This document shows positions 14,301 to 29,771 of a stretch of 64,000 nt of DNA, one piece after another. Positions within the stretch are counted from its first letter, which is position 1, and each line of letters opens with the position of its first letter. Source of the DNA: Acanthosepion lycidas (lineage: Eukaryota; Mollusca; Cephalopoda; Sepiida; Sepiidae); assembly GCA_963932145.1 (NCBI GenBank), contig OZ010588.1, forward strand, positions 98,296,012 to 98,360,011. The letters are read 5' to 3'. Below the pieces are notes generated by a model. That model was not told the origin of the DNA. It made no database searches and saw only the letters and a program-made list of their open reading frames with translations. The translations under genes were made by a program, and so were the position numbers.

Positions 14301-17300
14301 GTGAATATTATGGTAATAATAAGTTAAACCTATATTATTGAAATTTGAATTTGCTATACATTCCACATTGAAGGGAGAGTGAATATTATGGTAATAATAA
14401 GTTAAACCTATATTATTGAAATTTGAATTTGCTATACATTCCACATTGAAGGGAGAGTGAATATTATGGTAATAATAAGTTAAACCTATATTATTGAAAT
14501 TTGAATTTGCTATACATTCCACATTGAAGGGAGAGTGAATATTATGGTAATAATATGTTAAACCTATATTACTGAAATTTGAATTTGCTATACATTCGAC
14601 ATTGAAGGGAGAGTGAATATTATGGTAATAATAAGTTAAACCTATATTATTGAAATTTGAATTTGCTATACATTCCACATTGAAGGGAGAGTGAATATTA
14701 TGGTAATAATAAGTTAAACCTATATTATTGAAATTTGAATTTGCTATACATTCGACATTGAAAAGAGAGTGAATATTATGGTAATAATAAGTTAAACCTA
14801 TATTATTGAAATTTGAATTTGCTATACATTCCACATTGAAGGGAGAGTGAATATTATGGTAATAATATGTTAAACCTATATTACTGAAATTTGAATTTGC
14901 TATACATTCGACATTGAAGGGAGAGTGAATATTATGGTAATAATAAGTTAAACCTATATTATTGAAATTTGAATTTGCTATACATTCCACATTGAAGGGA
15001 GAGTGAATATTATGGTAATAATAAGTTAAACCTATATTATTGAAATTTGAATTTGCTATACATTCGACATTGAAAAGAGAGTGAATATTATGGTAATAAT
15101 AAGTTAAACCTATATTATTGAAATTTGAATTTGCTATACATTCCACATTGAAGGGAGAGTGAATATTATGGTAATAATAAGTTAAACCTATATTATTGAA
15201 ATTTGAATTTGCTATACATTCGACATTGAAAAGAGAGTGAATATTATGGTAATAATAAGTTAAATCTATATTATTGAAATTTGAATTTGCTATACATTCG
15301 ACATTGAAAAGAGAGTGAATATTATGGTAATATTAAGTTAAACCTATATTATTGAAATTTGAATTTGCTATACATTCCACATTGAAGGGAGAGTGAATAT
15401 TATGGTAATAATAAGTTAAACTTATATTATTGAAATTTGAATTTGCTATACATTCCACATTGAAGGGAGAGTGAATATTATGGTAATAATAAGTTAAACC
15501 TATATTATTGAAATTTGAATTTGTTATACATTCCACATTGAAGGGAGAGTGAATATTAATGGTAATATTAAGTTAAACCTATATTATTGAAATTTGAATT
15601 TGCTATACATTCCACATTGAAGGGAGAGTGAATATTATGGTAATAATAAGTTAAACCTATATTATTGAAATTTGAATTTGCTATACATTCCACATTGAAG
15701 GGAGAGTGAATATTATGGTAATAATAAGTTAAACCTATATTATTGAAATTTGAATTTGCTATACATTCCACATTGAAGGGAGAGTGAATATTATGGTAAT
15801 AATAAGTTAAACCTATATTATTGAAATTTGAATTTGCTATACATTCCACATTGAAGGGAGAGTGAATATTATGGTAATAATAAGTTAAACCTATATTATT
15901 GAAATTTGAATTTGCTATACATTCCACATTGAAGGGAGAGTGAATATTATGGTAATAATAAGTTAAACCTATATTATTGAAATTTGAATTTGCTATACAT
16001 TCCACATTGAAGGGAGAGTGAATATTATGGTAATAATAAGTTAAACCTATATTATTGAAATTTGAATTTGCTATACATTCCACATTGAAGGGAGAGTGAA
16101 TATTATGGTAATAATATGTTAAACCTATATTATTGAAATTTGAATTTGCTATACATTCGACATTGAAGGGAGAGTGAATATTATGGTAATAATAAGTTAA
16201 ACCTATATTATTGAAATTTGAATTTGGTATACATTCCACATTGAAGGGAGAGTGAATATTAATGGTAATATTAAGTTAAACCTATATTATTGAAATTTGA
16301 ATTTGTTATACATTCCACATTGAAGGGAGAGTGAATATTATGGTAATAATAAGTTAAACCTATATTATTGAAATTTGAATTTGTTATACATTCCACATTG
16401 AAGGGAGAGTGAATATTATGGTAATAATAAGTTAAACCTATATTATTGACATTTGAATTTGCTATACATTCCACATTGAAGGGAGAGTGAATATTATGGT
16501 AATAATAAGTTAAACGTATATTATTGAAATTTGAATTTGCTATACATTCCACATTGAAGGGAGAGAGAATATTATGGTAATAATAAGTTAAACCTATATT
16601 ATTGAAATTTGAATTTGCTATACATTCCACATTGAAGGGAGAGTGAATATTATGGTAATAATAAGTTAAACCTATATTATTGAAATTTGAATTTGCTATA
16701 CATTCCACATTGAAGGGAGAGTGAATATTATGGTAATAATAAGTTAAACCTATATTATTGAAATTTGAATTTGCTATACATTCCACATTGAAGGGAGAGT
16801 GAATATTATGGTAATAATAAGTTAAACCTATATTATTGAAATTTGAATTTGCTATACATTCCACATTGAAGGGAGAGTGAATATTATGGTAATAATATGT
16901 TAAACCTATATTATTGAAATTTGAATTTGCTATACATTCGACATTGAAGGGAGAGTGAATATTATGGTAATAATAAGTTAAACCTATATTATTGAAATTT
17001 GAATTTGTTATACATTCCACATTGAAGGGAGAGTGAATATTAATGGTAATATTAAGTTAAACCTATATTATTGAAATTTGAATTTGTTATACATTCCACA
17101 TTGAAGGGAGAGTGAATATTATGGTAATAATAAGTTAAACCTATATTATTGAAATTTGAATTTGTTATACATTCCACATTGAAGGGAGAGTGAATATTAT
17201 GGTAATAATAAGTTAAACCTATATTATTGACATTTGAATTTGCTATACATTCCACATTGAAGGGAGAGTGAATATTATGGTAATAATAAGTTAAACGTAT

Positions 17301-18159
17301 ATTATTGAAATTTGAATTTGCTATACATTCCACATTGAAGGGAGAGTGAATATTATGGTAATAATAAGTTAAACCTATATTATTGAAATTTGAATTTGCT
17401 ATACATTCCACATTGAAGGGAGAGTGAATATTATGGTAATAATAAGTTAAACCTATATTATTGAAAGTTGAATTTGCTATACATTCCACATTGAAGGGAG
17501 AGTGAATATTATGGTAATAATAAGTTAAACCTATATTACTGAAATTTGAATTTGCTATACATTCCACATTGAAGGGAGAGTGAATATTATGGTAATAATA
17601 AGTTAAACCTATATTACTGAAATTTGAATTTGCTATACATTCCACATTGAAGGGAGAGTGAATATTATGGTAATAATAAGTTAAACCTATATTATTGCAA
17701 TTTGAATTTGCTATACATTCCACATTGAAGGGAGAGTGAATATTATGGTAATAATAAGTTAAACCTATATTATTGAAATTTGAATTTGCTATACATTCCA
17801 CATTGAAGGGAGAGTGAATATTATGGTAATAATAAGTTAAACCTATATTATTGAAATTTGAATTTGCTATACATTCCACATTGAAGGGAGAGTGAATATT
17901 ATGGTAATAATAAGTTAAACCTATATTATTGAAATTTGAATTTGCTATACATTCCACATTGAAGGGAGAGTGAATATTATGGTAATAATATGTTAAACCT
18001 ATATTACTGAAATTTGAATTTGCTATACATTCGACATTGAAAAGAGAGTGAATATTATGGTAATAATAAGTTAAATCTATATTATTGAAATATGAATTTG
18101 CTATACATTCGACATTGAAAAGAGAGTGAATATTATGGTAATATTAAGTTACACCTATA

Positions 18160-21100
18160 TTATTGAAATTTGAATTTGCTATACATTCCACATTGAAGGG
18201 AGAGTGAATATTATGGTAATAATAAGTTAAACCTATATTTTTGAAATTTGAATTTGTTATACATTCCACATTGAAGGGAGAGTTAATATTATGGTAATAT
18301 TAAGTTAAACCTATATTATTGAAATTTGAATTTGCTATACATTCCACATTGAAGGGAGAGTGAATATTATGGTAATAATAAGTTAAACCTATATTATTGA
18401 TATTTGAATTTGTTATACATTCCACATTGAAGGGAGAGTGAATATTAATGGTAATATTAAGTTAAACCTATATTATTGAAATTTGAATTTGTTATTCATT
18501 CCACATTGAAGGGAGAGTGAATATTATGGTAATAATAAGTTAAACCTATATTATTGAAATTTGAATTTGTTATACATTCCACATTGAAGGGAGAGTGAAT
18601 ATTATGGTAATAATAAGTTAAACCTATATTATTGAAATTTGAATTTGCTATACATTCGACATTGAAGGGACAGTGAATATTATGGTAATAATAAGTTAAA
18701 CCTATATTATTGAAATTTGAATTTGCTATACATTCCACATTGAAGGGAGAGTGAATATTATGGTAATAATAAGTTAAACCTATATTATTGAAATTTGAAT
18801 TTGCTATACATTCCACATTGAAGGGAGAGTGAATATTATGGTAATAATAAGTTAAACCTATATTATTGAAATTTGAATTTGCTATACATTCCACATTGAA
18901 GGGAGAGTGAATATTATGGTAATAATAAGTTAAACCTATATTATTTAAATTTGAATTTGCTATACATTCCACATTGAAGGGAGAGTGAATATTATGGTAA
19001 TAATAAGTTAAACCTATATTATTGAAATTTGAATTTGCTATACATTCCACATTGAAGGGAGAGTGAATATTATGGTAATAATAAGTTAAACCTATATTAT
19101 TGAAATTTGAATTTGTTATACATTCCACATTGAAGGGAGAGTGAATATTAATGGTAATATTATGTTAAACATATATTATTGAAATTTGAATTTGCTATAC
19201 ATTCCACATTGAAGGGAGAGTGAATATTATGGTAATAATAAGTTAAACCTATATTATTGATATTTGAATTTGTTATACATTCCACATTGAAGGGAGAGTG
19301 AATATTAATGGTAATATTAAGTTAAACCTATATTATTGAAATTTGAATTTGTTATATATTCCACATTGAAGGGAGAGTGAATATTATGGTAATAATAAGT
19401 TAAACCTATATTATTGAAATTTGAATTTGCTATACATTCCACATTGAAGGGAGAGTGAATATTATGCTAATAATAAGTTAAACCTATATTATTGAAATTT
19501 GAATTTGCTATACATTCCACATTGAATGGAGAGTGAATATTATGGTAATAATAAGTTAAACCTATATTATTGAAATTTGAATTTGCTATACATTCCACAT
19601 TGAAGGGAGAGTGAATATTATGGTAATAATAAGTTAAACCTATATTATTGAAATTTGAATTTGCTATACATTCCACATTGAAGGGAGAGTGAATATTATG
19701 GTAATAATAAGTTAAACCTATATTATTGAAATTTGAATTTGCTATACATTCCACATTGAAGGGAGAGTGAATATTATGGTAATAATATGTTAAACCTATA
19801 TTATTGAAATTTGAATTTGCTATACATTCGACATTGAAGGGAGAGTGAATATTATGGTAATAATAAGTTAAACCTATATTATTGAAATTTGAATTTGCTA
19901 TACATTCCACATTGAAGGGAGAGTGAATATTATGGTAATAATAAGTTAAACCTATATTATTGAAATTTGAATTTGCTATACATTCGACATTGAAAGGAGA
20001 GTGAATATTATGGTAATAATAAGTTAAATCTATATTATTGAAATTTGAATTTGCTATACATTCGACATTGAAAAGAGAGTGAATATTATGGTAATATTAA
20101 GTTAAACCTATATTATTGAAATTTGAATTTGCTATACATTCCACATTGAAGGGAGAGTGAATATTATGGTAATAATAAGTTAAACCTATATTATTGAAAT
20201 TTGAATTTGCTATACATTCCACATTTAAGGGAGAGTGAATATTATGGTAATAATAAGTTAAACCTATATTATTGAAATTTGAATTTGCTATACATTCCAC
20301 ATTGAAGGGAGAGTGAATATTATGGTAATAATAAGTTAAACCTATATTTTTGAAATTTGAATTTGTTATACATTCCACATTGAAGGGAGAGTTAATATTA
20401 TGGTAATATTAAGTTAAACCTATATTATTGAAATTTGAATTTGCTATACATTCCACATTGAAGGGAGAGTGAATATTATGGTAATAATAAGTTAAACCTA
20501 TATTATTGATATTTGAATTTGTTATACATTCCACATTGAAGGGAGAGTGAATATTAATGGTAATATTAAGTTAAACCTATATTATTGAAATTTGAATTTG
20601 TTATTCATTCCACATTGAAGGGAGAGTGAATATTATGGTAATAATAAGTTAAACCTATATTATTGAAATTTGAATTTGTTATACATTCCACATTGAAGGG
20701 AGAGTGAATATTATGGTAATAATAAGTTAAACCTATATTATTGAAATTTGAATTTGCTATACATTCGACATTGAAGGGACAGTGAATATTATGGTAATAA
20801 TAAGTTAAACCTATATTATTGAAATTTGAATTTGCTATACATTCCACATTGAAGGGAGAGTGAATATTATGGTAATAATAAGTTAAACCTATATTATTGA
20901 AATTTGAATTTGCTATACATTCCACATTGAAGGGAGAGTGAATATTATGGTAATAATAAGTTAAACCTATATTATTGAAATTTGAATTTGCTATACATTC
21001 CACATTGAAGGGAGAGTGAATATTATGGTAATAATAAGTTAAACCTATATTATTTAAATTTGAATTTGCTATACATTCCACATTGAAGGGAGAGTGAATA

Positions 21101-22440
21101 TTATGGTAATAATAAGTTAAACCTATATTATTGAAATTTGAATTTGCTATACATTCCACATTGAAGGGAGAGTGAATATTATGGTAATAATAAGTTAAAC
21201 CTATATTATTGAAATTTGAATTTGTTATACATTCCACATTGAAGGGAGAGTGAATATTAATGGTAATATTATGTTAAACATATATTATTGAAATTTGAAT
21301 TTGCTATACATTCCACATTGAAGGGAGAGTGAATATTATGGTAATAATAAGTTAAACCTATATTATTGATATTTGAATTTGTTATACATTCCACATTGAA
21401 GGGAGAGTGAATATTAATGGTAATATTAAGTTAAACCTATATTATTGAAATTTGAATTTGTTATATATTCCACATTGAAGGGAGAGTGAATATTATGGTA
21501 ATAATAAGTTAAACCTATATTATTGAAATTTGAATTTGCTATACATTCCACATTGAAGGGAGAGTGAATATTATGCTAATAATAAGTTAAACCTATATTA
21601 TTGAAATTTGAATTTGCTATACATTCCACATTGAATGGAGAGTGAATATTATGGTAATAATAAGTTAAACCTATATTATTGAAATTTGAATTTGCTATAC
21701 ATTCCACATTGAAGGGAGAGTGAATATTATGGTAATAATAAGTTAAACCTATATTATTGAAATTTGAATTTGCTATACATTCCACATTGAAGGGAGAGTG
21801 AATATTATGGTAATAATAAGTTAAACCTATATTATTGAAATTTGAATTTGCTATACATTCCACATTGAAGGGAGAGTGAATATTATGGTAATAATAAGTT
21901 AAACCTATATTATTGAAATTTGAATTTGCTATACATTCCACATTGAAGGGAGAGTGAATATTATGGTAATAATATGTTAAACCTATATTATTGAAATTTG
22001 AATTTGCTATACATTCGACATTGAAGGGAGAGTGAATATTATGGTAATAATAAGTTAAACCTATATTATTGAAATTTGAATTTGCTATACATTCCACATT
22101 GAAGGGAGAGTGAATATTATGGTAATAATAAGTTAAACCTATATTATTGAAATTTGAATTTGCTATACATTCGACATTGAAAAGAGAGTGAATATTATGG
22201 TAATAATAAGTTAAACCTATATTATTGAAATTTGAATTTGCTATACATTCCACATTGAAGGGAGAGTGAATATTATGGTAATAATAAGTTAAACCTATAT
22301 TATTGAAATTTGAATTTGCTATACATTCGACATTGAAAGGAGAGTGAATATTATGGTAATAATAAGTTAAATCTATATTATTGAAATTTGAATTTGCTAT
22401 ACATTCGACATTGAAAAGAGAGTGAATATTATGGTAATAT
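18160..22440 (+). repeat. 2109-bp tandem duplication
   Basis: Private markers recur at 2109 bp. CCTATATTTTTG is at 18232 and 20341. GTTATTCATTCC is near 18491 and 20600. GGGACAGTG is near 18667 and 20776. TATTATGTTAAACATAT is near 19159 and 21268. TTATGCTAATAAT is near 19463 and 21572. TTGAATGGAG is near 19524 and 21633. The left limit lies just after 18152, where GTTACACC has no counterpart. From about 19980 the offset becomes 2343, so the second copy gained three monomers (234 bp). The shared order of many rare mutations makes a recent duplication the simplest explanation. Confidence 0.88.
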
Positions 22441-23329
22441 TAAGTTAAACCTATATTATTGAAATTTGAATTTGCTATACATTCCACATTGAAGGGAGAG
22501 TGAATATTATGGTAATAATAAGTTAAACCTATATTATTGAAATTTGAATTTGCTATACATTCCACATTTAAGGGAGAGTGAATATTATGGTAATAATAAG
22601 TTAAACCTATATTATTGAAATTTGAATTTGCTATACATTCCACATTGAAGGGAGAGTGAATATTATGGTAATAATAAGTTAAACCTATATTATTGAAATT
22701 TGAATTTGCTATACATTCCACATTGAAGGGAGAGTGAATATTATGGTAATAATAAGTTAAACCTATATTATTGAAATTTGAATTTGCTATACATTCCACA
22801 TTGAAGGGAGAGTGAATATTATGGTAATAATAAGTTAAACCTATATTATTGAAATTTGAATTTGCTATACATTCCACATTGAAGGGAGAGTGAATATTAT
22901 GGTAATAATATGTTAAACCTATATTATTGAAATTTGAATTTGCTATACATTCGACATTGAAGGAAGAGTGAATATTATGGTAATAATAAGTTAAACCTAT
23001 ATTATTGAAATTTGAATTTGTTATACATTCCACATTGAAGGGAGAGTGAATATTAATGGTAATATTAAGTTAAACCTATATTATTGAAATTTGAATTTGT
23101 TATACATTCCACATTGAAGGGAGAGTGAATATTATGGTAATAATAAGTTAAACCTATACTATTGAAATTTGAATTTGTTATACATTCCACATTGAAGGGA
23201 GAGTGAATATTATGGTAATAATAAGTTAAACCTATATTACTGAAATTTGAATTTGCTATACATTCCACATTGAAGGGAGAGTGAATATTATGGTAATAAT
23301 AAGTTAAACCTATATTATTGAAATTTGAA

Positions 23330-26300
23330 TTTGCTATACATTCCACATTGAAGGGAGAGTGAATATTATGGTAATAATAAGTTAAACCTATATTATTGAA
23401 ATTTGAATTTTCTATACATTCCACATTGAAGGGAGAGTGAATATTAATGGTAATATTAAGTTAAACCTATATTATTGAAATTTGAATTTGCTATACATTC
23501 TACATTGAAGGGAGAGTGAATATTAATGGTAATATTAAGTTAAACCTATATTATTGAAATTTGAATTTGTTATACATTCCACATTGAAGGGAGAGTGAAT
23601 ATTATGGTAATAATAAGTTAAACCTATATTATTGAAATTTGAATTTGCTATACATTCCACATTGAAGGGAGAGTGAATATTAATGGTAATATTAAGTTAA
23701 ACCTATATTATTGAAATTTGAATTTGCTATACATTCCACATTGAAGGGAGAGTGAATATTATGGTAATAATAAGTTAAACCTATATTATTTAAATTAGAA
23801 TTTGCTATACATTCCACATTGAAGGGAGAGTGAATATTATGGTAATAATAAGTTAAACCTATATTATTGAAATTTGAATTTGCTATACATTCCACATTGA
23901 AGGGAGAGTGAATATTTATGGTAATATTAAGTTAAACCTATATTATTGAAATTTGAATTTGCTATACATTCCACATTGAAGGGAGAGTGAATATTATGGT
24001 AATAATAAGTTAAACCTATATTATTGAAATTTGAATTTGTTATACCTTCCACATTGAAGGGAGAGTGAATATTAATGGTAATATTAAGTTAAACCTATAT
24101 TATTGAAATTTGAATTTGCTATACATTCCACATTGAAGGGAGAGTGAATATTATGGTAATAATAAGTTATACCTATATTATTGATATTTGAATTTGTTAT
24201 ACATTCCACATTGAAGGGGGAGTGAATATTAATGGTAATATTAAGTTAAACCTATATTATTGAAATTTGAATTTGTTATACATTCCACATTGAAGGGAGA
24301 GTGAATATTATGGTAATAATAAGTTAAACCTATATTATTGAAATTTGAATTTGTTATACATTCCACATTGAAGGGAGAGTGAATATTATGGTAATAATAA
24401 GTTAAACCTATATTATTGAAATTTGAATTTGCTATACATTCGACATTGAAGGGACAGTGAATATTATGGTAATAATAATTTAAACCTATATTATTGAAAT
24501 TTGAATTTGCTATACATTCCACATTGAAGGGAGAGTGAATATTATGGTAATAATAAGTTAAACCTATATTATTGAAATTTGAATTTGCTATACATTCCAC
24601 ATTGAAGGGAGAGTGAATATTATGGTAATAATAAGTTAAACCTATATTATTGAAATTTGAATTTGCTATACATTCCACATTGAAGGGAGAGTGAATATTA
24701 TGGTAATAATAAGTCAAACCTATATTAGTGAAATTTGAATTTGCTATACATTCCACATTGAAGGGAGAGTGAATATTATGGTAATAATAATTTAAACCTA
24801 TATTATTGAAATTTGAATTTGCTATACATTCCACATTGAAGGGAGAGTGAATATTATGGTAATAATAAGTTAAACCAATATTATTGAAATTTGAATTTGC
24901 TATACATTCCACATTGAAGGGAGAGTGAATATTATGGTAATAATATGTTAAACCTATATTATTGAAATTTGAATTTGCTATACATTCGACATTGAAGGGA
25001 GAGTGAATATTATGGTAATAATAAGTTAAACCTATATTATTGAAATTTGAATTTGCTATACATTCCACATTGAAGGGAGAGTGAATATTATGGTAATAAT
25101 AAGTTAAACCTATATTATTGAAATTTGAATTTGCTATACATTCGACATTGAAAAGAGAGTGAATATTATGGTAATAATAAGTTAAACCTATATTATTGAA
25201 ATTTGAATTTGCTATACATTCCACATTGAAGGGAGAGTGAATATTATGGTAATAATAAGTTAAACCTATATTATTGAAATTTGAATTTGCTATACATTCG
25301 ACATTGAAAAGAGAGTGAATATTATGGTAATAATAAGTTAAATCTATATTATTGAAATTTGAATTTACTATACATTCGAAATTGAAAAGAGAGTGAATAT
25401 TATGGTAATATTAAGTTAAACCTATATTATTGAAATTTGAATTTGCTATACATTCCACATTGAAGGGAGAGTGAATATTATGGTAATAATAAGTTAAACT
25501 TATATTATTGAAATTTGAATTTGCAATACATTCCACATTGAAGGGAGAGTGAATATTATGGTAATAATAAGTTAAACCTATATTATTGAAATTTGAATTT
25601 GTTATACATTCCACATTGAAGGGAGAGTGAATATTAATGGTAATATTAAGTTAAACCTATATTATTGAAATTTGAATTTGCTATACATTCCACATTGAAG
25701 GGAGAGTGAATATTATGGTAATAATAAGTTAAACCTATATTATTGAAATTTGAATTTGCTATACATTCCACATTGAAGGGAGAGTGAATATTATGGTAAT
25801 AATAAGTTAAACCTATATTATTGAATTTTGAATTTGCTATACATTCCACATTGAAGGGAGAGTGAATATTATGGTAATAATAAGTTAAACCTATATTATT
25901 GAAATTTGAATTTGCTATTCATTCCACATTGAAGGGAGAGTGAATATTATGGTAATAATAAGTTAAACCTATATTATTGAAATTTGAATTTGCTATACAT
26001 TCCACATTGAAGGGAGAGTGAATATTATGGTAATAATAAGTTAAACCTATATTATTGAAATTTGAATTTGCTATACATTCCACATTGAAGGGAGAGTGAA
26101 TATTATGGTAATAATAAGTTAAACCTATATTATTGAAATTTGAATTTTCTATACATTCCACATTGAAGGGAGAGTGAATATTAATGGTAATATTAAGTTA
26201 AACCTATATTATTGAAATTTGAATTTGCTATACATTCTACATTGAAGGGAGAGTGAATATTAATGGTAATATTAAGTTAAACCTATATTATTGAAATTTG

Positions 26301-28850
26301 AATTTGTTATACATTCCACATTGAAGGGAGAGTGAATATTATGGTAATAATAAGTTAAACCTATATTATTGAAATTTGAATTTGCTATACATTCCACATT
26401 GAAGGGAGAGTGAATATTAATGGTAATATTAAGTTAAACCTATATTATTGAAATTTGAATTTGCTATACATTCCACATTGAAGGGAGAGTGAATATTATG
26501 GTAATAATAAGTTAAACCTATATTATTTAAATTAGAATTTGCTATACATTCCACATTGAAGGGAGAGTGAATATTATGGTAATAATAAGTTAAACCTATA
26601 TTATTGAAATTTGAATTTGCTATACATTCCACATTGAAGGGAGAGTGAATATTTATGGTAATATTAAGTTAAACCTATATTATTGAAATTTGAATTTGCT
26701 ATACATTCCACATTGAAGGGAGAGTGAATATTATGGTAATAATAAGTTAAACCTATATTATTGAAATTTGAATTTGTTATACCTTCCACATTGAAGGGAG
26801 AGTGAATATTAATGGTAATATTAAGTTAAACCTATATTATTGAAATTTGAATTTGCTATACATTCCACATTGAAGGGAGAGTGAATATTATGGTAATAAT
26901 AAGTTATACCTATATTATTGATATTTGAATTTGTTATACATTCCACATTGAAGGGGGAGTGAATATTAATGGTAATATTAAGTTAAACCTATATTATTGA
27001 AATTTGAATTTGTTATACATTCCACATTGAAGGGAGAGTGAATATTATGGTAATAATAAGTTAAACCTATATTATTGAAATTTGAATTTGTTATACATTC
27101 CACATTGAAGGGAGAGTGAATATTATGGTAATAATAAGTTAAACCTATATTATTGAAATTTGAATTTGCTATACATTCGACATTGAAGGGACAGTGAATA
27201 TTATGGTAATAATAATTTAAACCTATATTATTGAAATTTGAATTTGCTATACATTCCACATTGAAGGGAGAGTGAATATTATGGTAATAATAAGTTAAAC
27301 CTATATTATTGAAATTTGAATTTGCTATACATTCCACATTGAAGGGAGAGTGAATATTATGGTAATAATAAGTTAAACCTATATTATTGAAATTTGAATT
27401 TGCTATACATTCCACATTGAAGGGAGAGTGAATATTATGGTAATAATAAGTCAAACCTATATTAGTGAAATTTGAATTTGCTATACATTCCACATTGAAG
27501 GGAGAGTGAATATTATGGTAATAATAATTTAAACCTATATTATTGAAATTTGAATTTGCTATACATTCCACATTGAAGGGAGAGTGAATATTATGGTAAT
27601 AATAAGTTAAACCAATATTATTGAAATTTGAATTTGCTATACATTCCACATTGAAGGGAGAGTGAATATTATGGTAATAATATGTTAAACCTATATTATT
27701 GAAATTTGAATTTGCTATACATTCGACATTGAAGGGAGAGTGAATATTATGGTAATAATAAGTTAAACCTATATTATTGAAATTTGAATTTGCTATACAT
27801 TCCACATTGAAGGGAGAGTGAATATTATGGTAATAATAAGTTAAACCTATATTATTGAAATTTGAATTTGCTATACATTCGACATTGAAAAGAGAGTGAA
27901 TATTATGGTAATAATAAGTTAAACCTATATTATTGAAATTTGAATTTGCTATACATTCCACATTGAAGGGAGAGTGAATATTATGGTAATAATAAGTTAA
28001 ACCTATATTATTGAAATTTGAATTTGCTATACATTCGACATTGAAAAGAGAGTGAATATTATGGTAATAATAAGTTAAATCTATATTATTGAAATTTGAA
28101 TTTACTATACATTCGAAATTGAAAAGAGAGTGAATATTATGGTAATATTAAGTTAAACCTATATTATTGAAATTTGAATTTGCTATACATTCCACATTGA
28201 AGGGAGAGTGAATATTATGGTAATAATAAGTTAAACTTATATTATTGAAATTTGAATTTGCAATACATTCCACATTGAAGGGAGAGTGAATATTATGGTA
28301 ATAATAAGTTAAACCTATATTATTGAAATTTGAATTTGTTATACATTCCACATTGAAGGGAGAGTGAATATTAATGGTAATATTAAGTTAAACCTATATT
28401 ATTGAAATTTGAATTTGCTATACATTCCACATTGAAGGGAGAGTGAATATTATGGTAATAATAAGTTAAACCTATATTATTGAAATTTGAATTTGCTATA
28501 CATTCCACATTGAAGGGAGAGTGAATATTATGGTAATAATAAGTTAAACCTATATTATTGAATTTTGAATTTGCTATACATTCCACATTGAAGGGAGAGT
28601 GAATATTATGGTAATAATAAGTTAAACCTATATTATTGAAATTTGAATTTGCTATTCATTCCACATTGAAGGGAGAGTGAATATTATGGTAATAATAAGT
28701 TAAACCTATATTATTGAAATTTGAATTTGCTATACATTCCACATTGAAGGGAGAGTGAATATTATGGTAATAATAAGTTAAACCTATATTATTGAAATTT
28801 GAATTTGCTATACATTCCACATTGAAGGGAGAGTGAATATTATGGTAATA
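23330..28850 (+). repeat. 2737-bp tandem duplication, near-identical copies
   Basis: Two adjacent copies, about 23330-26070 and 26070-28847, share many private variants at exactly 2737 bp. TTGAAGGGGG is at 24211 and 26948. The 79-bp form written ATATTTATGG is near 23913 and 26650. TATACCTTCC is near 24042 and 26779. AGTCAAACCTATATTAGTG is near 24713 and 27450. TTTACTATACATTCGAAATT is near 25364 and 28101. The left break falls between about 23240, where TATTACTGAA has no partner, and 23400. On the right, the match ends near 26110/28847, where ATATGTTAAA appears only downstream. I saw no difference inside the compared stretch, which suggests a very recent event or an assembly duplication. Confidence 0.9.
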
Positions 28851-29771
28851 ATATGTTAAACCTATATTATTGAAATTTGAATTTGCTATACATTCGACAT
28901 TGAAGGGAGAGTGAATATTATGGTAATAATAAGTTAAACCTATATTATTGAAATTTGAATTTGCTATACATTCCACATTGAAGGGAGAGTGAATATTATG
29001 GTAATAATAAGTTAAACCTATATTATTGAAATTTGAATTTGCTATACATTCGACATTGAAAAGAGAGTGAATATTATGGTAATAATAAGTTAAACCTATA
29101 TTATTGAAATTTGAATTTGCTATACATTCCACATTGAAGGGAGAGTGAATATTATGGTAATAATAAGTTAAACCTATATTATTGAAATTTGAATTTGCTA
29201 TACATTCGACATTGAAAAGAGAGTGAATATTATGGTAATAATAAGTTAAATCTATATTATTGAAATTTGAATTTGCTATACATTCGACATTGAAAAGAGA
29301 GTGAATATTATGGTAATATTAAGTTAAACCTATATTATTGAAATTTGAATTTGCTATACATTCCACATTGAAGGGAGAGTGAATATTATGGTAATAATAA
29401 GTTAAACCTATATTATTGAAATTTGAATTTGCTATACATTCCACATTGAAGGGCGAGTGAATATTATGGTAATAATAAGTTAAACCTATATTATTGAAAT
29501 TTGAATTTGTTATACATTCCACATTGAAGGGAGAGTGAATATTAATGGTAATATTAAGTTAAACGTATATTATTGAAATTTGAATTTGCTATACATTCCA
29601 CATTGAAGGGAGAGTGAATATTATGGTAATAATAAGTTAAACCTATATTATTGAAATTTGAATTTGCTATACATTCCACATTGAAGGGAGAGTGAATATT
29701 ATGGTAATAATAAGTTAAACCTATATTATTGAAATTTGAATTTGTTATACATTCCACATTGAAGGGAGAGT

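Larger units (their letters stand above)
5860..29770 (+). repeat. Array block II: 17A runs broken by 62G/71A72A clusters
   Basis: Long runs of 78-bp 17A monomers (for example 7444-8505, 13539-15146 and 17052-17957) are separated by short clusters in which CGACATTGAAAAG replaces CCACATTGAAGGG. A recurring cassette near 6900-7053, 8580-8692, 11000-11117, 12020-12132, 15220-15333, 25290-25411, 28030-28148 and 29200-29319 has two or three 62G/71A72A copies, one with AAATCTAT instead of AAACCTAT, followed by a 17T copy. A copy with AAACTTATAT usually follows. A 235-bp step (two 78-bp and one 79-bp unit) after the cassette leads to the next A-class monomer. This cassette is the main landmark of the block. 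Confidence 0.75.
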
